Positions 18,971-30,447 of a stretch of 64,000 bases of DNA are shown here, piece after piece. The translations under genes and the position numbers were made by a program. Each line of letters begins with the position of its first letter. Positions within the stretch are counted from its first letter, which is position 1. Under the pieces are notes generated by a model. It made no database searches. It was not told where the DNA came from and saw nothing but the letters and a program-made list of their open reading frames with translations. The stretch comes from Antedon bifida. Its lineage: Eukaryota > Echinodermata > Crinoidea > Comatulida > Antedonidae. The stretch spans positions 312,501 to 376,500 of the forward strand of contig OY727094.1 of NCBI GenBank assembly GCA_963402885.1. Direction: 5' to 3'.

Positions 18971-19083
18971 TGTTGTTGTTGTAATTTTGTCCTTAGAAAA
19001 AATCCTGACATGTGACAGGACTTGAACCCAGGATCCTTGGAGTGGTAGCCAAGCATCATAACCACCAAGCCACAACTCCACTC
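18971..19083 (-). repeat. tRNA-derived SINE head, copy 2
   Basis: Read on the minus strand: GTTGTGGCTTGGTGGTTATG (A box), then GATGCTTGGCTACC, then CTGGGTTCAAGTCCTGTCAC (a good B box) and the shared CATGTCAGGATTTTTTCT. It matches copy 1 at 2738, with a better preserved promoter. Confidence 0.8.
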
Positions 19084-22000
19084 CTAATACTTGATGAATT
19101 AAAATCGATACAAATTATATAATTATTATAACCAGTAAACAGGGTTCCTGTCTGCTTTTCTGTCCCCAGAGATATTTGAATATTGTGATTTTCACCTTAT
19201 TTTTTGTTTATTAGGATAATAATTGCTCTTAACGGGAATGAAATGTTGGTTGAAATAAAAAAAAAATGTACGTACTACTAGGAATCTTATAAAAACTGTA
19301 ACATATTTTTATATATTGTTTTTTTTTTTAACAATTTTGGTTGCTGATTCAAAAGATTATGTTAAAGTTTTTTATGAATGTTATTCACTGTCTTTTTAAA
19401 AAATCAAATTGAGAATCATTTAGTTTACCAATTTCCTCTGAATTGCATGAGTATCGAATATAAGTCAATTAGCAATAAAATAGAAAAATAATGGGAAAAT
19501 TACATTATTTGATCTATAAAAAAAATTGTATTTATTGTAAAGTTAAACAAAAAATAAAGAAAAAAGATACCATGAAAACATAGAATTAATCGTGAACTTC
19601 CTTTTTATTTAAAAAGCCTCAGGCAATTGAACAATTGCCTATTTGATCTTAAACGATCCATAATTTATTAAATTTCTGATGCAATTAATGTTGTTGAGAT
19701 TGTTTTTACTTAAGTCACTTACTGTTGTTATTGTTACATAATAGGTGATCAGGTGTTTTTGATCTTAGTATCGAGATAATAGCAGTAGTAGCATCTGTAT
19801 TGTGTAATCTTTATACACAAAGAAGCTAAGTCCTCTTGTCACACTCTCAATAGTTCTTTCTGATTGGTTAGATTTTTTAGAATATTTCTTGGACAGCTTG
19901 GCTTTATCGAGCAGAGTGTGGCCAATGTTGTAGTGCTCCATAATCTAATGTAGTAGTTGAACATTGAAGATTTTTTGAAGAGCTTGTTTTAGAGAATTTT
20001 AACCTCTTAATTAAGAGGCCCAATATTATCTATTGTTAACACATTATTATGAATGTTTCTTTGTGTTAGTGTTTGTATTGTTAATAGAATAGATAGTTTG
20101 TCTTTTGTTTGTCAACAAGCCTCCTGAAGACTGTCACTTAGACACTTGTTTTTTTCGTACAAGATTATTTTTAATGGAATGATATGTGTACTTATGTACA
20201 GTACAGTACATGGTATAATATGTATATTATTATTGTGTATAATATAAGTTGAGTGTGTAAACACAGGGTATATAATATGTTTACTATGTTAGGATATTAT
20301 GCATATTGTATTATTACTGTATAAGATGACCCCACCATCATTCACAATAATTTTAATTTAATTGGAGTAAACTATTTTAAAAGATAAAACATTTGAAACA
20401 AGTTTGAATACAACTATACGACAACAGTATAACAAAATGTCTGTTTTTGATATACTAAACTTTTTTAGTCCAAATACACTACAGTAAAACCCATAATAAT
20501 CAGACCAACAATGTCCCTTTAATACGGGTTTCCCCTGAATTTGATTTGGCTGTAGTGTTAAAATCATTGTTCTGTATTTCTTTTTATTTTTCAATGTTAA
20601 ACCAATACAACAATTAAAAAAACATTTAAATACACTTTGTTTGATAAATCCTATTGTTCTTTAATAATTTACTGATAATTTATTAACACTAATATTTGGT
20701 TAAATTTGAAATTAAATACAATGAAATCTGTCTTGATTTCCCTTTAGTACAATCAATATTGTAACTATTAATCATTTTACTAACAAGATTAAATCAAGTC
20801 TTGTTAGAAATAAGACACTCTGTAATATTCAGAATAATTTGTATGTACAATACAAATTTGTCTCATCCTATAAATCATCATTACAACAATTTCGCCAACA
20901 TGTTTCAACTGGCAAATTCCAAAGTGTGTATATTTTGTAGCATCTTGGATATCAGTGTTTGTTCCATAGAGAATAGAATATCATTAAATTCTCAATTTAA
21001 GTCTGCTTCAACACAAATATAAGCAGAATTCCCAAAAGAGGTAAGTATTTATCTTCCATCAAACAGAGGACAAAAGCTTGTGAATCTAACGTTGCATGGA
21101 GCAGTGACCAGTCTTGTAAAGGGATTCAGGGAATATGGATTAACGATACGAAATTGCTCTGTGCCCGTCAATTTGTTTGAATAATTCAGCGATGATCGCA
21201 AAGCGTGTTGCACCCAAATTTCAAGGACCGTAAGAGGTTTTTAAAGGGATTATACTGGCACCCAAGCTTCTTACATCGGTCAAGTTTATAGAATCCCCTT
21301 TAGGCATTCCTTTTCTTCCAAAATATATGTAATATACTAGAGAATAATAATATAACAGAGAAAATCATTTTATTAGCACAATACAGTGCTAATACATCTT
21401 CTAAAAAGTTATTGAATAAAATTCCTGAGGTTAGATTTGCATTCCATGATTTGTTGTGAATATTTGACAACTCCATATTTGTTTGCTTTTGTCTTGCAGT
21501 TGTATAACCTTCGTTTTTAGAGCATTAATAAATAGACCTATTACAAATAAGTAGGCCTACCTCTAGACTGCCAGCCCTGATAATTAAAAAAGGGGATGAA
21601 TATCTTTATAATTAATTAATAAATATTGATATTGATTTTAATTCCAGAAAAAATAAGCAGTTTTACACTTTTTATCAAGTAACTATGGTAGAATGAAATT
21701 TACAGAGAGAATACCAACAACAGTACTAAGGATCATACAACTGGACAATTAAAACTACAGGCAAGATTTGTATCTCATTTTTATTTTTAAAAAACCTTTT
21801 AAATTGGGTCTTGCACCCAAATGTTCCTTAATGTAATCAACATGTGAATAATTTGTATTACATAGTGGGTTTATTTTTCATTTATTTGTACATGATGTTA
21901 CTATTTGAATGCTATAAATATTCTATATTTATTATAATATATAGTAACTTTTTTTGTACCTATCGTTTTATTTAATTTATGAATTTGAAATTATACTTTT

Positions 22001-22420
22001 AAGAAATCATGTAATTGGCCTATGGCTGTGATTGAAATGAAATAACAATAATGTATGTAAGAAATCTTTTTTATGATTATTCAAAAGTTTAAAAATTCCA
22101 TTGAAATCTAAGAAACACTTCCAAAATCAATATCTTTGAATCAATGAATAAATAAACAGTTGGTTTGATTAAAATGTTTAAACTGGACAGAAGGTTGGAA
22201 AAAAAACATTGCATAAATCTAAATATTACATAATATAATGTTTATTCATTAGTATTATAGCATTAAACAGTTATGTTCCTCAGTCAATACAATTTAATGA
22301 AAGTCTTTACTTAATATGCAATTTTTAGTATGTTATTTAAGTGCCGAATAAGTAATGAGGTTTAATTTGAAACAAATAGACAGAAGATAGGAAATAGAAT
22401 GAATGTTAACATTGAAAGAT

Positions 22421-22482
22421 TATCCTCATGAATATTCATGTATTATCAATCTTACCTCATGAATATTAATGTATTATCAATC
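22421..22482. repeat. Two-copy direct repeat of about 30 bp
   Basis: CCTCATGAATATTCATGTAT and CCTCATGAATATTAATGTAT, each followed by TATCAATC. The unit contains the palindrome ATGAATATTCAT. Confidence 0.8.
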
Positions 22483-23901
22483 AGTCTTAATTGTTCAAAT
22501 AAGTATCTAAATATTATATTTACTGATAGCAGAGTTTAAAAATAATCCATTTTGGAAAAAATACAGTTATTAGTTTGAGTGACAGTAGAATAGTGTTGTT
22601 ATCAAATGATGGTTCAAAAGGCACAGTCACTCTAGCTCCTGTCACCAATAAGAAAAAAAATACAGTAACTGTATATTCTCTCTCACCAAATTCTTCCATA
22701 AAGTTTCTCAAGAATTTTCAAACAATCAAAAGTTGAGGATACCCTCAAAACACTCATGACAAGTTCTGTTGACATTGTTACAGTGAACATTTTGACCCAA
22801 TATTTACTGAGATTTTGAATTATTGATCTTCAACTTCAAAATTATTGTTTAAATTGTGAGTACTTGTCTTGACGTAAAGTAGGCCTAAACTGGCTAATTA
22901 CATTATAATGCTAAGATCAATATCTTGTGCTGGTTAGCGTGGAGTATGGCAAGATTTAGTGTTTTCTAACCTTCAACAGTAATTGGAGAATAGGATGTAG
23001 AAAAATGACATCTTGTGTTTGTTTCTTGTAATGAATTTTAATTAAGGTGGCAGGTGTTGTCGTCAATCGAGTGCATACATGATTAAGTTTGTTGCTTCAG
23101 AAGGAGTTTTATAAGCGTGAAAAGTCATTTAAATGTATGAAACTCGCTTACTTTGACTTGTTGGCTAGTGTATCAGTTGTGCTGTCGTATTTACTCTCGC
23201 AGCATACACTGAGAACATAATGAGATCAAGGTGTGAGATTCACTGGCTGCGAGTGTTCTACCTGGATGGATCAACGCGTCGGGGTTTTTGACCGAGTCGT
23301 CAAGCGTTCTCCCTAGAGGGCCTCATCCATTCATTACCAATGATAGTCAAACAACAACTAGAGCAGAAGAAGTCTCTGAAATACCTTTCTAATTTGATTT
23401 CAAATCTCACCCAGTATTTATTGCTGGACATTCTTAACTAAGATTGAATTCTTTAAGTCAAAAAGAAATTATGAATTTAATTATTACCTAATAAAAAATT
23501 ATAATCAGAATAATAGTAGCTATATAACAAATAAACCTAATTAAATAGTTTGATTTGGTTTATTTTATTCTGATAAAAGAAATTATGATTATTTGTATCC
23601 AAATTAAGCAAAATAAATGAATGTCATGAACATGAATATTCCCCTACTACCATTATTTTCAGTAAAAAATAATTTACATTAAATTGTATTAAAACATTCA
23701 GAAGACTTTATTTGTATGATACAGATGATAGTTTATTTTGTAAGTTTACCCATTGGTTTTCAAAATGTTCATAAATTAAAATAGTTTCAAAAGTAAAGAA
23801 TTATGAAGTGTGATAGCATGTTATGGTATGAACAACTTAGATTTGATGATACAGTACAAGATTGATTTTTTTAAATGTGACCAGTTTTTATGCTAAAAGT
23901 T

Positions 23902-24442
23902 TAGCCAACAACCAGTTTGGTTGAAAAGGTTGACCAAGAATTGGTTTAATGCTACTGTACTAGATTAACCAACAACCAGTTTAGTTCAAAAGGTTGACCA
24001 AGAAATGGTTTATACTACAAGATTAATCAACAACCAGTTTGGTTCAAAGGGTTGACCAAGAATTGGTTTATACTACAAGAATAACCAACAACCAGTTTGG
24101 TTCAAAATGTTGAACAAGAATTGGTTTATACTACAAGATTAACCAACAACCAGTTTGGTGAAAAAAGTTGACCAAGAATTGGTTTATACTACAAAATTAA
24201 CCAACAACTAGTGGTTCAAAGGGTTGACCAAGAATTGGTTTATACTACAAGATTAACCAATAACCAGTTTGGTTCAAAATGTTGACCAAGAATTGGTTTA
24301 TACTACAAGATTAACCAACAACCAGTTTGGTTCAAAAGGTTGACCAAAAATTGGTTTATAATTACAAGATTGTCCAACAACCAGCTTGGTTCAAAATGTT
24401 GACCAAGAATTGGTTTATACTACAAGATTAACCAACAACCAC
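23902..24442 (+). repeat. Tandem repeat of about 58 bp, roughly ten copies
   Basis: The unit holds AACCAACAACCAGTTTGGTT and GGTTGACCAAGAATTGGTTT plus ATACTACAAG. AACCAA and TTGGTT words let each unit fold on itself. Copies diverge by a few bases. Confidence 0.95.
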
Positions 24443-24758
24443 TTTTGATGGCTACATATTGAAGGAACAACCAGTTATAATGTAGCAAGATGTTCACATT
24501 ACGTAATTATTTATTTTTTTACAAATTATCAAATATTTGATACTAGATTTGTTGGTTGTAATGTGAATTATGTTCAATATTCCATCTCTATTACGATATA
24601 TTTTGCATGCAAAAAACACAAAAAATGTATCAAACCGAACTATGGACATGTTTACAGCTTTGGTTCAGTTTATTCATTATTCGTATCAACCGATTTCTTT
24701 AGTTTCGGAAACTTCTTTAAAAAAACGTTGAGCTACCTAGTCTCGTAGTCATATTTTA

Positions 24759-24804
24759 TGTCACTATAGTCACATTATTATGTCACTATAGTCACATTAT
24801 TATG
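24759..24804 (+). repeat. Two-copy 22-bp direct repeat
   Basis: TGTCACTATAGTCACATTAT occurs twice in succession. Confidence 0.85.
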
Positions 24805-27559
24805 TCTTAATGTCATGAACTTCATGAAGAATTGACATTAATATGGAACACTATATATTTTCCAAAGATTGCATTGTATTCCCAAAGGCCAGCTATTTGC
24901 ATTATAGTGTGTGATTCTTCATAAATCTTGAATAATCTTGACTTGTTGGCCATCAAAGGAATATTACCAAACCCACGGCCAATTACATACGCTTTATTTT
25001 TACCTTATGATTTCTATAATATCCATTCAATTCTCGTTTTCCCACCGTCTCAAGGGGTATGCGCCGTCATCAGTACCATCAACATATTCATTTTTTGACT
25101 ACCTAAGTTGAGAAAAGTACTCCACCAGGGAAGGACAAGAAATTGAATAATGCATATTTCCACCAATTCTTTTTTATTATGTATGAGAGAAACGTTGATA
25201 AGTCGGCGTCAGTGTTTTGCCCGAGTTGCGCAACGCGTTACACAGATACACCTCTGCGTTGTTAGCGTTGACGTGTTGCGTAAAAATGAAGGTATACGCT
25301 GAAAATCTGTACTGTATATTGTAAGACTGGTATAGCATGAAAATTATTGTTTTAGAAATGAACAAAAAATGTATTGTAGAATTTTGTTTAAACGAGTGTT
25401 CATTGTCGCGTTATTTATTGTACGATGCAGATTTGTTGAGGATAGATAAGAGTAAGACAAATCGCTAAGAACGCTTGTATGAACCAACCAGAGTCGACTC
25501 GTCTCCTTAGAGAGAGACCGTGGGTAAAGAATATAGCACATAAACTAATTGCAAATGATCCTACACAAATTGAATTCGCTTCCAGCAACTGTTTTATGAG
25601 TTGTCACGGGCAATTGACTCGAACTAAACGTTTCCTATCTATTCATAGAAGCTGAGTAGTTCAGTTATATGCATCTTGTATTTACCCATCATGATATAAA
25701 GAAATAACAATATCGATAAAAACACGATGGATTTTAGCGACACAAATGTGTCCCGATATTTAAATTGGCTAGCTTACGTTAGCTTTGGTTAAGATTACAT
25801 GGCGTTATACGGTGATGGATGTTACGTGTTAGTGTGCTTGGAGAAGCAAGTTGATCTTGGCTGCATAACTAGGACTGGTGTGAATAGAATGTAGGCCTAT
25901 ATATAATTACATCTAAATCTTAGACCTTCGTATATTCAGGAATTCGATCAAGTAGGGTGAGAAGAAAAATATACAATTTAAACCGTAAAATAATTCGAAC
26001 CCAGTTATCAATTTATATTTCGTCAGAGCCTAAAGTCGTCAAAAGCTTGTAGTTGTCCTCATGTCGTCGCAAATTATTACACGTTTTGTTTCTCATCCTG
26101 TATCTGGCTAATTTGCTCCCTGTGACGTCATGTGTTCAAAATGTGCTAAAATTCTAAAATTGAAATTATAAAAAAAAAACATAATCGCCGCATGCTCTTG
26201 CTCTAAACTAATTTTGTTGTGACCGGTTTCGTTGTTATGTAGTTTGTTGTGGAGATGTATACACAAATCCAATAACTTCTCAATTGTATTGTATTGTATT
26301 ATGTTGTGTGTTTTAATAACACTATCAAGTAATTTATAGACCTATAAGAAAACAAATTACTCAAAGCCTATATTATACATGAGTTGGTACCGTATAGACG
26401 AGTTTTATAGCGTCCGTATACAAATAGAAATGGCGGCAGTCAGTACTGAGTTGAAGATCCAAGGTGTTTAAGTAGGCATTTGAGACAAAAGGGGTATATT
26501 AATTTATGAGTAAATTGAAATGGATAGATAATGATTATAACAAAAGGAATTACATCGCTCGTAATGTGACCCACGAGAAAACGAACCAAGTAACAAAAGG
26601 AGACAAGATTACATGCATCAAAACAAATTTATAAACAGTATACGGTGACGAGTGTGTATATAGATTTTTAGAAATGAAAAAACGTGTAGATGAATAAATG
26701 GAAAAAAATATATATATGAACATTTTTGCGAAAAAATCAGTAACTATATAAATAACAATACAGTAACGACACAATAACAAGATTACAAACAATGGGGCCG
26801 CTATGTTATAATACTATACAAATGCATTGAAGAGCAGAAAAGACTTGAGATAATATAATATAATCAAGTTCTAAACATATATATTAAAAAAAATAGACAA
26901 ACCGAGGAAGCTGACAGATAAGGAAATAGGCCTACATGGAAATCTTTTGAGACGATAAAATGAAATGGTTGAACAGTGGATGGCATATAAGCTACATTGA
27001 ACATGATAATATATAGATACAGAGGTATCATGGTGGTGGCTCACGAGTTGTTCGAAAGGTTCGCAAAAAATACTTGCACTGCTTTGCATAGAACCTAATG
27101 AGTTGGAGAAGCTATCTTCTCAAAACAGACCAGTCGATATAGAATTAAAATGTATTCCCAATGTCGTGTTGTATTGGCACAATGTTGCTACAATGAAAAT
27201 ATTTTTTTTTAGTCTGCCAAAGTGTGCCGCGCACGCAAAGTCTATTCTAAGTCACCTTTGTCCAGCAAACTGCCAGCGAATTGTGAAAGATCACAAAAAT
27301 ATTAGCAAAATCTAACAAAACCTGAAATGAAAGAGTGAGAGACAGCTGGTTAGGTCAGCAATAAAGTGAACTTTGAGGTCAAAGGTGCTTGTACTTTTAA
27401 AGTTATGTTTGAGTAGACGGCTAAATCGTAACAAGATGTTCTATTTTAAGTACAACAATAAGTAGGCCTGTGTACTACCAAATCGTAACAACATGTATAT
27501 TATGCATTTGCTGTTGTACACCAGTCTTGTAGTATACCTGAAATAATATGTACCTTATC

Positions 27560-27615
27560 ACCATTTGTCAATTATTTTTTGTTTGTTGACAATAAAGACA
27601 TTATTATTATTTTTT
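27560..27615 (+). repeat. Retroelement 3' tail
   Basis: GTTTGTTGACAATAAAGACA is followed by TTATTATTATT and a T run, similar to LINE 3' ends. No coding part. Confidence 0.4.
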
Positions 27616-28235
27616 TAAGTCTAGGGCTATATTGCTTGATTATATATATTTTTTCCTCCATTTATTCCTCCATTCCTTCCTCCATTCATTCATTCAGTTT
27701 AGTTTAATAATTTACGTATTCAATATTTCATTCATTTTCTGTTAATTCGTTCATTTAGATTTATCGAGAATTCATCATTTTGTCTTTATTTATCTTTAAA
27801 TTATTTTATTCTTGCAGTATTCATTCTTTTTTAATTATTCAATGTACTTATTGTATCTGTAATGTTCTTCGTTTCTTTTGTTATTCTCCATTGCAGTACT
27901 GTGTCCGTTCATTCTTTGATCATCCATATTTTATGAATTTTAATATTGTTACAATTTATAATATGTTCATGATGTTATATGCGGCTTTTATCCCAGTATG
28001 TTGTAGAAATGTAAAGGTACTGTATATAGTGTTATCTTATTGGCGGATCAAGCAAAGAACTTTTAGGTTAAAATCAGTTTACCCGTATATTTTGCACTGT
28101 ATTTATAAGGACTAAAAAAAGCTTTATTTTTCAACAAACTGAAATATTTATTGCATTGTATACGAATAGTGTAATGCACTTTTAGCTTTTCAAATCAAAT
28201 AAACGTTTCTCTTTGTGATTTAAGTATATGTAATT

Positions 28236-28275
28236 GCAGATATTCAATTGGCTTTCGACAGGTTTTAGTAAGAAA
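28236..28275 (+). repeat. Dispersed repeat fragment, copy 1
   Basis: GCAGATATTCAATTGGCTTT followed by CGACAGGTTTTAGTAAGAAA. The second copy is at 29824-29869. Confidence 0.7.
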
Positions 28276-28674
28276 AGTACATGTAGACGGGTCGAAACGG
28301 ACCACTGATTAACAGTGTTGTGGTTTTTAGGGCTAAGGAATAGGCATTTGTCCCGACGAAAGCACACCTCGTCGCGTTAAGGCTTCAAAATCGACACGGT
28401 TTAAACAGCTTGCCAGGCCTAGGGACTCGTTGGCTACGATGCATGCTTCATTCTTACACCTTCTTGAATAAACGAACTTTTTTTCCTGAACTAATGATGC
28501 TGGTTGTTGAAACTATAAATAAACACCGTGTCATGTCATTAAAGTAAATTTTAATGCTTTCATAAATAAGGAAATTAAGTTAAAAACAAAATATTGTAGC
28601 CGATCATTGGTTTCAATGTCAAACAACATGCTAAGATAAAAGAATGAATAAAAGATGATGAAACGTACCGTACC

Positions 28675-28853
28675 GTAAGCTTGGTTACGACATTAGGGCG
28701 CCACGCATAAACGTACGCGAAACGCAGGTAAATTGACGAATCACAAGTGATGGATTATTCGGGTTTTTTTTGTCAACTCTCTGCGCTGCGCTTACGTAAT
28801 TGCGTTGCGCTTATGTCATTGCGTTGCGCCCATTGGGAACCAAGCCGTAAGCT
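28675..28853. repeat. MITE family B, copy 3
   Basis: TAAGCTTGGTTACGACATTA at the left and TTGGGAACCAAGCCGTAAGC at the right, with repeated TTGCGTTGCGC on the right arm and AATCACAAGTGATGG in the interior. Confidence 0.8.
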
Positions 28854-29823
28854 TGAAACATCAGCCATAAGATAATTTGTAAGATAAATTATAATGTGCA
28901 GGTGCCAGCGAATCCTTGGAAAAAGAATTAAATTTTCATTAAATTAATTTTGGTATTATGTAAAGTGAATCTGTGGTGATAACTCTAATAATTTGCAGTT
29001 TGAAGACGAAAACGAAAGTCTATTAATTAGTAATTTAAAGTTATATTTTGAGAACATATTCCGAACATTGTTCACTTGCCTTTTAACTCTGTTGAATCTA
29101 ATATCAAAGTTTATGGTTGTATTTTTAGGTAAATTTTATGGCTGAGGTGCATTATTTGCCTTTGTCTGTTGCTGCCCAAAGTTGCTGATGCAGAATAATT
29201 ACATCTTTTGATAGCTAAGAAGAAGGGCTTTGCGATATCATGCAATTCTTTCACTTCTTTGTTCATTTTTCTATGGAAATTGTGTTTTTATGAACGTTTT
29301 CACCTACACTTACACGTCGGTGTCAAAATTCAAAACACCTGATTTTGTTGCTAATCTCCTTTTGTTCGTTGTTCCTCTGTTTTTCCAGTCGGTAACTTTT
29401 AACTTTTTGTAGAAAAATGTCTTGTTTATACTTAACAATAATTGTTTTTCAATCGTCAATAAATTTAACGAGATTTGTTCAGTTACGATTGTCGGATACG
29501 TGTTAGTTCAGCCTTGCATAGTTTAAATAATAATTACTATTTGTCAACCAAAAATAATTAAAAGGAAGTAACTTAACATTTGGAACCAATAAAATATCAG
29601 ATTCGTTAAGAAATAAGACGTGTTATTGTTATTCTTCAAATCGAAAGGTTTTTTTTTTTATTTAATGAAATATCAAAATATCACAGCCTTTCACTCGTAG
29701 TCAGTACAACTTATCGATATGAGAAATTCATTTGGTCGAGCTTATTCACAAACATCAAACCCGTTAGAGTCTATTTTGTTTATACTTTGTTACAATAATC
29801 CATTGATTGTGATGTTTGAATAT

Positions 29824-29869
29824 TGCAGATATTCAGATCAATTGGCTTTCGACAGGCTTTAGTAAGAAA
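29824..29869 (+). repeat. Dispersed repeat fragment, copy 2
   Basis: Matches the copy at 28236, with a short extra GATC insert: TCAATTGGCTTTCGACAGG then CTTTAGTAAGAAA. Confidence 0.7.
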
Positions 29870-29974
29870 TATTTGAATATAAGTTCGATATCACACTGTT
29901 TTAGGTCACCCTTCTAAACAGTGTTAAATTTGATTAAATAAATCGATAAAATTAATGATATTCCTCCCATTCTT

Positions 29975-30090
29975 CTTTTATTTATTTTTTAATTTAATTT
30001 ATTTTATTTCCCAACCAACAGTGAACTCATGGTTCACCACTTACAGGAGGGAACACAGATAAAACACGTACACATACAATAAAAAATGTT
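29975..30090 (-). repeat. Retroelement 3' tail, inverted
   Basis: On the minus strand, GTGAACCATGAGTTCACTG is followed by GGTTGGGAAATAAAATAAAT and an A/T tail. Truncated element without coding sequence. Confidence 0.45.
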
Positions 30091-30388
30091 AAACTAAACT
30101 ACTAACAATGTTACGAAACTTACGGAAATTATTACTAAAGATATCTAGCTCAGGGTTTCTTAAAGTAAAAGAATTGTTTGACTTAATCTACTATTTATAG
30201 CCATACCGAAGAAATGGTTTTCCAAACGATTGGCATTTCTATCAGGCTTTTAGTGTTTCGATATTTTGTTTAGACCTATTTATTTTGATGAACATTTTTA
30301 TCATAAATACTGCCCTCTAGAGTAAATATTAAGAGACTCAAGAATTATGGAAAAAGACTTTTTAATGTGTAAACTATTATAAGCAACA

Positions 30389-30447
30389 TTATCATCGTCA
30401 TCATTATCATCGTCATCATTATCATCAGCAGCACTATCATCATTATC
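30389..30447 (+). repeat. ATCATCGTCATC microsatellite
   Basis: Runs of ATTATCATCGTCATC repeated about four times. Confidence 0.9.

Larger units (their letters stand above)
14061..25000. other. AT-rich, CpG-poor stretch without recognisable coding exons
   Basis: About 11 kb of AT-rich DNA with long A and T runs and noticeably few CG dinucleotides compared with DNA to the right. It contains several tandem repeats, an inverted SINE head (18971-19083), and two segments of higher complexity (21030-21320, 22880-23350). The open frames I could see are short, AT-biased and without domain features. CpG loss is what methylated invertebrate gene bodies show, so an untranslated or intronic part of a transcript is possible. 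Confidence 0.5.
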
